NCBI GenBank assembly: GCA_036389155.1
Contig: DASVQN010000025.1
Coordinates: forward strand, 1 to 64,000
Source of the DNA: CADCVT01 sp036389155
GTDB lineage: Bacteria > Actinomycetota > Thermoleophilia > Solirubrobacterales > Solirubrobacteraceae
Length of the DNA: 64,000 bases
Reading direction: 5' to 3'
This document shows, piece by piece, positions 24,634 through 32,146 of this stretch. Position numbers and translations under genes: made by a program. The notes under the pieces were generated by a model. The model searched no databases, was not told the DNA's origin, and worked only from the letters and a program-made list of their open reading frames with translations. Position 1 is the first letter of the stretch, and the number at the start of each line of letters is the position of its first letter.

Positions 24634-24695
24634 ATCCTATGGAGCGGTCCAGCGACGGCGATCGCGGCCGATAAGGGGGGACGACCCCCTATGCT
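24634..24695. promoter_or_regulatory. Divergent promoters of the glycosyltransferase and the kinase operon
   Basis: TAGGAT (24634-24639, minus strand) is 8 nt from GTG 24625. TATGCT (24690-24695, plus strand) is 7 nt from TTG 24703. An ATG at 24691 lies inside the plus-strand hexamer. The intervening DNA has a short inverted repeat (GGGGG-acgac-CCCCC type, 24675-24689) that could hinder one direction or bind a regulator. Confidence 0.5.
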
Positions 24696-24702
24696 CCGCC
24701 CC

Positions 24703-26253
24703 TTGGACCGCTTCCCCTCAACGACCCCTGCCGCCGCACGGCAGGAGGGGGCGCTCGCGCAGTACCTCCGCGCGATCCGCCTTCACCCGTTCGTCATCGC
24801 GCTCGTGACCCTGCTGACGATCGCCGCCGCGGTCGCCTGGGTGGTGCGCAAGGACCCCGTCTACAAGGCCACGGCCGAGATCCTCGTGACCCCGATGCCG
24901 GCCGACAGCAACTCGCTCTTCGGCCTCCAGCTGCTGCGCGAGTCCAACGACCCGACGCGCACGCTGCAGACCGCGGCGTCGCTGGTCGAGACCGCCCGCG
25001 CCGCCGAGCTGGCCGCGAAGCGGATGGGCCCCGGCTTCACGCGCAGCTCGGTCCAGGAGCAGGTCGTCGTCGAGCCGCAGGGTCAGAGCAACATTCTCGC
25101 GGTGACCGCCGAGGGCGGCAGCGGGGAAGCCGCCGCCCGGCTCGCGAACACCTTCGTCGCGTCGTCGCTCGACGCGCGCCGCGAGACGCTGCGCAAGCAG
25201 ATCGCGACGCTCATCAGCGCCGTCGAGGGCGACATCCCGCAGACGTCGCCGACGACGCCGGCGCCGGAGGGGAGTCAGGCCGCGGAGACCCGCGCCGAGC
25301 TCACGCAGCTGCGCCGCATCGCCAACGGCAGCGACCCGACGCTCTCGCTCGCCCAGCGCGCGATCGCGCCCGGGTCCCCGACCGGCCCGCCGGCGCCGCT
25401 GGTGATCATCATCGCCGCGATCGCCGGCCTGGCGCTGAGCGCCGGCGCCGCGCTCCTGATGGAGGCCACCAACCGGCGCGTGCGCGACGTCGACGAGCTG
25501 CTCAGCGTCTACCCGATGCCGGTGCTGGCCCGGATCCCGAAGGTCTCGGGCCGCGACAGCGGCGGCGCGCTCTCGCTGCCGCCGGCCGCCCGCGAGGCCT
25601 ACCGGACGCTGCAGGTCCAGCTCGACCAGGAGGCCGGGCGCTCCCGCGTCATCATGCTCACGAGCGCCAACAGCGCGGACGGCAAGACGAACGCCGCGGT
25701 CCACCTCGGCCTCGCGCTCGTCGCCGCCGGGCGCCGCGTCATCCTCATCGACTTCGACCTGCGCAAGCCCGATGTCGCGCGCCTCATGCGGCTGCCGGAG
25801 TCGGGCGGCCTGGTCTCGCTGCTGTCGGGGCGCCACAAGCTCGAGGAGGTCCTCGTGCCCGCGCCGCAGCTGCCGCCGCTGCGCGTCGCGCCGGCCGGCA
25901 CGGGCGAGGGCGACGCGCTGCTGCTCTCCGCGCTCGCGCGCCGGCTCGGCGACATCCTCGGCGAGGCGCGCGAGCTCGCCGACTACGTGATCCTCGACAC
26001 CGCCCCGCTCGGCGAGGTCAGCGACGCGCTGCGGCTCGTCCCGTACGTCGACGACGTCATCGTCGTCGCGCGGCCGAACAACACGCAGCGCCAGGACCTC
26101 GAGGCCATGCGCGACCTGCTCGTGCGCGCGGGCGTCGAGCCCACCGGCCTCATCGTCGTGGGCGCGAGCGGCTCGCGCTCGAGCCGGTACCACACGTACG
26201 GGACGCCGCCCCGGTCGCGCGGCCGTCGCACGCTGACCCGCACCGGGGGGTAG
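24703..26253 (+). CDS. Wzz-type chain-length determinant fused to BY-kinase domain
   Basis: This protein of about 516 residues combines a Wzz region with two membrane helices (about residues 32-50 and 227-247) flanking an extracytoplasmic loop, and a cytoplasmic MinD/BY-kinase-like ATPase domain. The nucleotide-site motifs are Walker A LTSANSADGKTNAA, Walker A' VILIDFDLRKPD and Walker B YVILDTAP. The C-terminal tail holds only two Tyr (SSRYHTYG), not the usual Tyr cluster. It should set polymer length, with phosphorylation reversed by the PHP-type phosphatase at 14636. TTG 24703 fits the -10 spacing; ATG 24691 is the alternative and adds 4 residues. It is the first gene of a tight five-gene operon ending at 31729. 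Confidence 0.88.
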   Translation: MDRFPSTTPAAARQEGALAQYLRAIRLHPFVIALVTLLTIAAAVAWVVRKDPVYKATAEILVTPMPADSNSLFGLQLLRESNDPTRTLQTAASLVETARAAELAAKRMGPGFTRSSVQEQVVVEPQGQSNILAVTAEGGSGEAAARLANTFVASSLDARRETLRKQIATLISAVEGDIPQTSPTTPAPEGSQAAETRAELTQLRRIANGSDPTLSLAQRAIAPGSPTGPPAPLVIIIAAIAGLALSAGAALLMEATNRRVRDVDELLSVYPMPVLARIPKVSGRDSGGALSLPPAAREAYRTLQVQLDQEAGRSRVIMLTSANSADGKTNAAVHLGLALVAAGRRVILIDFDLRKPDVARLMRLPESGGLVSLLSGRHKLEEVLVPAPQLPPLRVAPAGTGEGDALLLSALARRLGDILGEARELADYVILDTAPLGEVSDALRLVPYVDDVIVVARPNNTQRQDLEAMRDLLVRAGVEPTGLIVVGASGSRSSRYHTYGTPPRSRGRRTLTRTGG

Positions 26254-26258
26254 CGCCC

Positions 26259-27680
26259 ATGGCCGTCCGGCCGCTTCCGCTGCTGACGCCGCGCGTGGTG
26301 GCCGTGCTGGCCGCCGGGATCGCCGGGTTCTCCGGGTTGCTGATCGCGGTCCGCCCCGCGCTCGGCGCCGGCTTCGTCATCGCGCTCATCTTCGTCCCGA
26401 TCGCGTTCATGGACCTGCGCCTGGCGCTCGTCCTGTTCACGCCGATCCTGTTCATCCAGTACCTGCCCGCGGTCTCGGTGGGGCCGACGTTCGCGATGCT
26501 GGTCGTGCTCGCCGCGTGGCTGGGCGCGGGGCGCGACCGGCGGCTGCAGGGCGCGACCGCGCTGTCGGGCCAGCTGCCGCTCGTCGCGGCGCTCGTCGGG
26601 CTCGTCGTCTGGGTGACCGTCTCGATCGGCTTCTCGGAGAACTACGCGCGTGCCGTCGGCGACGCGAGCAACTGGTACGTCTCGGCCATCCTCTTCGCCA
26701 TCTTCGTGACGACGCTGCGCACCGAGCGCGACGTCCGCTGGGTGATGGCCGCCTTCGTCTTCGGCGCCGTCCTCTCGATCAGCGTCGGGCTAGCCGCCAC
26801 CGGCCTGCACCCCGTGAGCAGCGCGATCGAGACGTCGACGTTCACCGAGGGCCGGCTGAAGGGCGGCTCGTCGGACCCGAACTACCTCGCGGCCGGCATC
26901 GTTCCGGCGATCGTGCTGGCGTTCGCGCTGGCCGGGGCGACGCGCTCGGCCCTCGCGCGCTGGAGCATCGGGCTGGCCATCGCGATCCTCGTCATCGGCC
27001 TCGCCGCGACGCAGTCGCGCGGTGGGTTCATCGCGCTGCTGCTGGCGGCGGGCGCGGCGCTCGTGATCGTGCGCAGCCACCGCCTCCAGATCCTCGCGGC
27101 CATCGCGGTCCTGCTCGGCCTGATCGCGCTCGCCCTGGCGACGACGCCGGGCGCCTGGGAGCGTGTGACGAAGGTCGACGGCGGCGGCAACGGGCGCTCG
27201 GACCTGTGGACCGTCGCGTGGCGGGTGGGCCAGGAGCACCCGCTCACCGGCGTCGGGATCTCGGACTTCGCGACCGAGGCCAGCCGCTACGTGCGCCGCC
27301 CGGGTCAGCTGACGGAGGCATCGCTGATCGTCGACCGCCCGCACGTCGCCCACAACACCTACCTGCAGACGCTGACCGAGCTGGGGATCCTCGGGCTCGC
27401 GCTGTTCGCGACGCTGATGATCGCGATGCTCGTCCTCACGCTGCAGGCGTCGCGGATCTTCGCGGCGCGCGGCGACCCCACGCTGGCCTCGCTCGCGAGC
27501 GCGCTGTTCATCGCCGAGCTCGCGTGGCTCGTCGCGCTCTTCTTCATCTCCGCGGGCAGTGACCGGCGCCTGTGGGTCATGCTCGCCCTCGGGGTCGTGC
27601 TGCGCATGCTCGCCGCGCGCATGCCCGAGCCCGCCCCGGCGGCCCCGCCGGCCCCTCTCCGCCCGGCCCTCGCGCGCTGA
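26259..27680 (+). CDS. O-antigen ligase/polymerase-type membrane protein
   Basis: This 473-residue protein has about 12 membrane helices and the Wzy_C/O-antigen ligase loop with RSDLWTVAWRVGQEHPLTGVG and VAHNTYLQTLTELGILGL. It is probably the polymerase or ligase of the lipid-linked repeat unit. It starts 5 bp after the kinase stop and is followed by asnB after 1 bp. It is the second protein of this family in the locus; the other is at 18414. The pair may divide polymerase and ligase roles, which cannot be decided from sequence. Confidence 0.88.
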   Translation: MAVRPLPLLTPRVVAVLAAGIAGFSGLLIAVRPALGAGFVIALIFVPIAFMDLRLALVLFTPILFIQYLPAVSVGPTFAMLVVLAAWLGAGRDRRLQGATALSGQLPLVAALVGLVVWVTVSIGFSENYARAVGDASNWYVSAILFAIFVTTLRTERDVRWVMAAFVFGAVLSISVGLAATGLHPVSSAIETSTFTEGRLKGGSSDPNYLAAGIVPAIVLAFALAGATRSALARWSIGLAIAILVIGLAATQSRGGFIALLLAAGAALVIVRSHRLQILAAIAVLLGLIALALATTPGAWERVTKVDGGGNGRSDLWTVAWRVGQEHPLTGVGISDFATEASRYVRRPGQLTEASLIVDRPHVAHNTYLQTLTELGILGLALFATLMIAMLVLTLQASRIFAARGDPTLASLASALFIAELAWLVALFFISAGSDRRLWVMLALGVVLRMLAARMPEPAPAAPPAPLRPALAR

Positions 27681-27681
27681 C

Positions 27682-29535
27682 ATGTGCGGGATCTGCGGCA
27701 TCGTCGACCTCGAGTCGCGTCCGGTGGACGCCGACGTCCTGCACGCGATGAACGAGACGCTCGTGCACCGCGGCCCCGACAGCGCGGGGCAGCTCGTGGA
27801 CGGGCCGGTCGGCCTGGCGATGCGCCGGCTGTCGATCATCGACCTCGCGGGCGGCGAGCAGCCGATCGCCAACGAGACCGGGACGATCGACGTCGTCCAG
27901 AACGGCGAGATCTACAACTACCGCGAGCTGCGCGACGACCTGCGCCGCCGCGGGCACACCTTCGCGACCGAGAGCGACACCGAGGTGCTGGTCCACCTCT
28001 ACGAGGAGCACGGCCCGCGGTTCGCCGAGCACCTGCGCGGCATGTTCGCCGTCGCGGTGTGGGATCGCGAGCGCCGGCGCGTCGTGATCGCGCGCGACCG
28101 CTTCGGCATCAAGCCCCTCTACTGGCGCCTGGTCGGCGGCCGGCTGTCGTTCGCCTCGGAGCTGAAGGCGCTCGCGGTGCAGCCCGGGTTCTCGCGCGAG
28201 ATCGACCCGGACGCGCTCGAGGCCTACCTCGCCCTCAACTGGATCCCGGGCCCGCTGACCATCTACCGCGAGGCGCACAAGCTGCTGCCCGGCCGCGTGC
28301 TCGTCGTCGAGGACGGCAAGCACCGGATCGAGCGGTACGCGCGGCCCGCGCCCGCGCAGCGCTCCGACCTGCGGTGCGAGTCGTTCGCCGAGCTGGCCGA
28401 GGAGCTGCGCGAGCGCCTGCGCGACTCCGTGCGCGCGCACCTGGTGGCCGACGTGCCGGTCGGCGTGCTGCTGTCGGGCGGCGTCGACTCCGCGGCCCTG
28501 ACCGCGCTGGCCGCCGGCGAGGTGACCGGGCCGCTGCAGACGTTCTCGATCGGCTTCGACGTCGAGGGCTACAACGAACTCGACCGCGCGCGGCTGACCG
28601 CGCAGCGCTACGCGACCGACCACCACGAGCTCGTGGTGCGCCCGGACGCGGCCGACCTGCTGCCGAAGGTCGTCGCCGCGTACGACGAGCCCTTCGCCGA
28701 CTCCTCCGCGCTGCCGACCTACCTGGTCAATCAGCTCGCGGCCCAGCACGTCAAGGTCGCGCTCGCCGGGGAGGGCGGCGACGAGCTCTTCGGCGGCTAC
28801 AACACGTACACGGCGGATCGCCTCGCGCCCCGGCTCGGCCCGCTGGCCTCCGCGCTGCGCCCGCTGATCGACCGGCTGCCGAGCTCGTCGGGCGTCCGGC
28901 GCCTCGACGACAAGGCCAAGCGGTTCGCCGCCAACGCCGCCCTGCCCCCGCTGGAGCGCCACTGCGGGTGGACGCAGATCCTGTCGCCGGAGGTGCGCCA
29001 CGAGCTGCTCGACGGCCGCGGCAGCGCGTACGACCCGATCGACCTCTACCGGGCGCGGTTCGCCGAGACGGCGGGCGCGGAGCTGATCACCCGCCTGCAG
29101 GACGTCGACCTCGGCATCAACCTCGTCGACGACCAGCTGGTGAAGACCGACCGCGCCTCGATGGCGCACTCGCTCGAGGCGCGCGTGCCCTTCCTCGACC
29201 CGACCGTCGCCGACTTCGCGTTCAGCACGCCGGGGGAGCACAAGGTCCGCGGCCTCCAGAAGAAGCGCCTGCTGCGCGCGGCGGTCGCGCCGGTGATCCC
29301 CGGCGAGATCCTGACCGCGCCGAAGCAGGGCTTCTCGATCCCGGCCGCGGCGTGGCTGCGCGGCGAGCTGTCCGGGATGGCGCGCGAGCTGCTGTCCCCG
29401 GAGCGCATGCGCGCTCAGGGCTACTTCCAGCCCGCGCCGGTGGCGAAGCTGCTCGACGACCACCTGTCGTTGCGGGCGGACCGCAGCCGCCAGCTGTGGT
29501 CGCTGCTCGTCTTCACGCTGTGGGCCGACCAGTGA
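27682..29535 (+). CDS. asnB: Asparagine synthase (glutamine-hydrolysing) family, AsnB-like
   Basis: This 617-residue protein starts MCGICGIVDLE, so Cys2 is the N-terminal glutaminase nucleophile after Met removal. The class II glutamine amidotransferase domain covers about residues 2-190 (HRGPDSAGQ, QNGEIYNYRELR, FGIKPLYW). The synthetase domain follows, with the PP-loop SGGVDSAALTAL and AGEGGDELFGGYNTY. It could make asparagine, but members embedded in exopolysaccharide operons are thought to amidate sugar acids or other surface-polymer carboxylates. The start is ATG 27682, 1 bp after the ligase stop. The next gene overlaps its stop (GTGA). Confidence 0.93.
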   Translation: MCGICGIVDLESRPVDADVLHAMNETLVHRGPDSAGQLVDGPVGLAMRRLSIIDLAGGEQPIANETGTIDVVQNGEIYNYRELRDDLRRRGHTFATESDTEVLVHLYEEHGPRFAEHLRGMFAVAVWDRERRRVVIARDRFGIKPLYWRLVGGRLSFASELKALAVQPGFSREIDPDALEAYLALNWIPGPLTIYREAHKLLPGRVLVVEDGKHRIERYARPAPAQRSDLRCESFAELAEELRERLRDSVRAHLVADVPVGVLLSGGVDSAALTALAAGEVTGPLQTFSIGFDVEGYNELDRARLTAQRYATDHHELVVRPDAADLLPKVVAAYDEPFADSSALPTYLVNQLAAQHVKVALAGEGGDELFGGYNTYTADRLAPRLGPLASALRPLIDRLPSSSGVRRLDDKAKRFAANAALPPLERHCGWTQILSPEVRHELLDGRGSAYDPIDLYRARFAETAGAELITRLQDVDLGINLVDDQLVKTDRASMAHSLEARVPFLDPTVADFAFSTPGEHKVRGLQKKRLLRAAVAPVIPGEILTAPKQGFSIPAAAWLRGELSGMARELLSPERMRAQGYFQPAPVAKLLDDHLSLRADRSRQLWSLLVFTLWADQ

Positions 29536-30551
29536 GCGCGGCCGCGCCCGCCGTCTCCGTCCTCGTGCCGGTGCTCAACGAGGAGCGTCACCTCGAGGAC
29601 GCGCTCGCGCTGATGCGCGCGCAGCAGGTCCCCGGCGACCTCGAGATCCTCGCAATCGACGGCGGCTCGGAGGACAGCAGCGCGGAGATCCTGGCGCGCG
29701 TCTCGGCCGAGGATCCGCGCGTCCGGGTGCTCGACAACCCCGCGCGGCGGACCCCGAACGCCCTCAACATCGGGTTGCGCGCCGCGCGCGGCGAGTACGT
29801 CGCGCGGATGGACGCGCACACGTGGTACCCGCACGACTACCTGGCCCGGGGCATCGAGCGGCTCGAGCGCGGCGACGTCGCCTGGGTCAGCGGGCCGCAG
29901 CTGGCCGAGGGCCGGGGGCGCTGGTCGCGGCGCGTCGCGCTCGCCCTGTCGACGCCGCTCGGCGTCGGCGGCGCCGGCTTCCGCCGCGCGACGCAGGAGA
30001 CCGAGGTCGACAGCGGGTTCACCGGCGTGTGGCGGCGCGACACGCTCGTGCGCCACGGCGGGTGGGACGAGGGCTGGCCGATCAACCAGGACGGCGAGCT
30101 GGCCGCGCGCGTCCGGGCGGCCGGCGGGCGGATCGTCTGCGTGCCGGAGATGGCCGCGAAGTACGTGCCGCGCGACAGCCCGCGCGCGTTGGCGCGCCAG
30201 TACTGGCGCTACGGCCAGTACAAGGCCAAGACGGTCGGTCGCCATCCCACGTCGATGCGGCGCTCCCAGGTACTGCCGCCGGGCGTCGTGCTGACGGCCG
30301 CGGCCGCGGCCGTGCCGGGGCCGCAGCGGCGCCTGGCGCGCCTCGGCCTCGGCGTCTACGCCGTTGCGCTGGTCGGCACCGCCGCGCGGGCGGCTGCCGC
30401 CGGCGGGCGGCCCGACGACGCCGCGACGCTCCCGCTCGTGTTCGCCACGATGCACCTGGCCTGGGGTGCGGGGTTCCTCGTCGGCTCGGCGCGGTTCGGT
30501 CCGCCGGTGAAGGCGATCGCCCACGCGCTGGCGGGCTCGCGCGCCGGATGA
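29532..30551 (+). CDS. Glycosyltransferase family 2
   Basis: This 339-residue GT-A enzyme has a nucleotide-binding start PAVSVLVPVLNEERHLEDAL, the acidic pair in ILAIDGGSEDSS, the DXD-like MDAHTWYP, and the acceptor/catalytic region DSGFTGVWRRDTL with INQDGELAARVR (an ED-type motif). Two C-terminal hydrophobic segments (about residues 255-275 and 300-325) suggest membrane association. It follows asnB with a GTGA overlap, and the next glycosyltransferase overlaps it by ATGA, so it belongs to the kinase operon. Confidence 0.91.
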   Translation: MSAAAPAVSVLVPVLNEERHLEDALALMRAQQVPGDLEILAIDGGSEDSSAEILARVSAEDPRVRVLDNPARRTPNALNIGLRAARGEYVARMDAHTWYPHDYLARGIERLERGDVAWVSGPQLAEGRGRWSRRVALALSTPLGVGGAGFRRATQETEVDSGFTGVWRRDTLVRHGGWDEGWPINQDGELAARVRAAGGRIVCVPEMAAKYVPRDSPRALARQYWRYGQYKAKTVGRHPTSMRRSQVLPPGVVLTAAAAAVPGPQRRLARLGLGVYAVALVGTAARAAAAGGRPDDAATLPLVFATMHLAWGAGFLVGSARFGPPVKAIAHALAGSRAG

Positions 30552-31729
30552 GGCTCGGCATCTACATCGACGCGATGTACCGCGTCGAGGAGGACGGGAC
30601 GGTCCTCACGAACTTCGAGACGCTGCCGTTCCTGCGGTTCGGCTCCGAGGTCGGCCGGCACTTCGACGAGCTCGTGCTGTTCGGCCGCGCGGCGCCCGAG
30701 GGCGTGGGCGTCGACTACGCGCTGCCGTCCGGCGCCCGCGTCGCGCCGCTGCCGTGGTACCCCAGCCTCGCGCACCTGGGGGACTTCCTGCGCGCGGTCA
30801 CGCGGATCGTGCCGGCGCTGTGGCGGGGGCTGGATCGCGTCGACGTGGTCTGGGCCTTCGGCCCGCACCCGATCTCCCTCGTGCTCGCCTTCCTCGCGCT
30901 GGTCCGGCGGCGCCGCGTCGTGCTCGGCGTGCGGCAGGACACGATGCCGTACTTCCGCACGCGGCTGCGCGGCCGGGGCACCGCGCCGCTGCTCGCCCCG
31001 CTGTGGGTCCTCGACGCGCTGTGGCGCGCGGTGTCGCGGGCGGTGCCGGCCGCCGTCGTCGGCCCGGAGCTCGAGCGCCGCTACCGCGGCCCGCGGCCCG
31101 GCCTGCTGCCGATGACCGTGTCGCTCATGCGCGAGGAGGACATCGCCGCCGACGTCCGTCCCGCGCCGGGCGAGCAGGTCGAGCTGCTCACCGTCGGCCG
31201 GGTCGAGCCGGAGAAGAACCCGCTGCTGCTCGTCGACGCGCTCGCCGACCTGATCGCCGAGGGCGACCGGCGCTGGCGCCTGACGTGGATCGGCACGGGG
31301 CGGCTGACCGACGCGGTGCGCGAGCGGGCGCGGGAGCGCGGGATCGCCGATGCGGTCGACCTGCTGGGCTTCGTGCCGCCGGGGGAGGGGCTGCTCGCCC
31401 GCTACCGCGCCGCCGACGTCTTCGTCCACGTGGCGCTCACCGAGGGCGTGCCGCAGGTGCTGCTCGAGGCGCTGGCGACCGCGACGCCCGTGGTGGCGAC
31501 GGACGTCGGTGGCGTGTCGTTCGCGCTCGACGGCGGGCGCGCCGGCGCCCTCGTGCCGCCGCGCGACCGGCAGGCGCTCGTCGAGGCGGTGCGCGCCGTG
31601 GTCGCCGACGACGAGGCCCGGACGACGCGCACGCGGCGCGGGCTCGAGCTCGCGCGCGAGCGCACGCTCGAGGCGGAGTCCCGCCGCGTCGCGGCGTTCC
31701 TGCGCGCCGGCTCGACCGCTCTGCGCTAG
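30548..31729 (+). CDS. Glycosyltransferase family 4-type
   Basis: This 393-residue GT-B protein is the last gene of the exopolysaccharide operon. The N-terminal half contains DVVWAFGPHPISLVLAFLAL. The donor half has LLTVGRVEPEKNPLLLVDAL, VFVHVALTEGVPQVLLEALAT and PVVATDVGGVSFALDG. Its ATG overlaps the previous stop codon. The stop codon lies in an 18-bp sequence that recurs 31 bp downstream, over the stop of the convergent gene. Confidence 0.9.
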   Translation: MRLGIYIDAMYRVEEDGTVLTNFETLPFLRFGSEVGRHFDELVLFGRAAPEGVGVDYALPSGARVAPLPWYPSLAHLGDFLRAVTRIVPALWRGLDRVDVVWAFGPHPISLVLAFLALVRRRRVVLGVRQDTMPYFRTRLRGRGTAPLLAPLWVLDALWRAVSRAVPAAVVGPELERRYRGPRPGLLPMTVSLMREEDIAADVRPAPGEQVELLTVGRVEPEKNPLLLVDALADLIAEGDRRWRLTWIGTGRLTDAVRERARERGIADAVDLLGFVPPGEGLLARYRAADVFVHVALTEGVPQVLLEALATATPVVATDVGGVSFALDGGRAGALVPPRDRQALVEAVRAVVADDEARTTRTRRGLELARERTLEAESRRVAAFLRAGSTALR

Positions 31730-31771
31730 CTCGGCCGCTCCGCGCCGCCCTGCGCGCTAGCTCGGCCGCTC
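31723..31771. repeat. Short direct repeat over two convergent stop codons
   Basis: GCGCTAGCTCGGCCGCTC occurs at 31723-31740 and again at 31754-31771. The first copy holds the glycosyltransferase stop codon. The second holds the last codons and stop of the convergent small gene. It looks like a small local duplication. Confidence 0.8.
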
Positions 31772-32092
31772 GCTGAAGATCTCGTCGAGGACGTCCTCGG
31801 GGACGTCCGTGCCGAACGTCGTGCGCAGGTACTCGCCGACCTCCTCCCGCGACCGGCCGTCGAGCATCATGTCGAGGGCGACGAGCCGGACGGGATCCGG
31901 CTCGGGCCACGCGGCGGGGTCCTGCTCGGTGCCGTCGGCGTTCTGCTGCTGCGGCTGCGGTGCCGGCTCGAGGCCGAGCGCCGCGCCCAGCTCCGTCCAC
32001 TGACGGCGGACGTCGCTCGCCTGGTGCAGCAGCTCGTCGGCGAGCGCGGCGAGCTCGTCGAGCGGCCTCTCGTCGGGCGCGCGGTCGTCCAT
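31757..32092 (-). CDS. Hypothetical 111-residue acidic protein
   Basis: No family was recognised. The protein is acidic and mostly helical. It has a first helix DELAALADELLHQASDVRRQW, cut here, a Gln/Pro-rich linker (PQPQQQNADG) and a C-terminal helical region with MMLDGRSREEVGEYLRTTFG. There is no signal peptide or membrane segment. ATG 32092 has TAGGCT 8 nt upstream and no Shine-Dalgarno sequence. It lies 54 bp downstream of the coiled-coil gene on the same strand and may be partly cotranscribed with it, though it has its own promoter. Confidence 0.65.
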   Translation of the reverse strand: MDDRAPDERPLDELAALADELLHQASDVRRQWTELGAALGLEPAPQPQQQNADGTEQDPAAWPEPDPVRLVALDMMLDGRSREEVGEYLRTTFGTDVPEDVLDEIFSERPS

Positions 32093-32146
32093 GGGCGCGC
32101 AGCCTAGCGCGACGCCCGGCGCCCACGGAAGCCGCTGGACGGCTGG

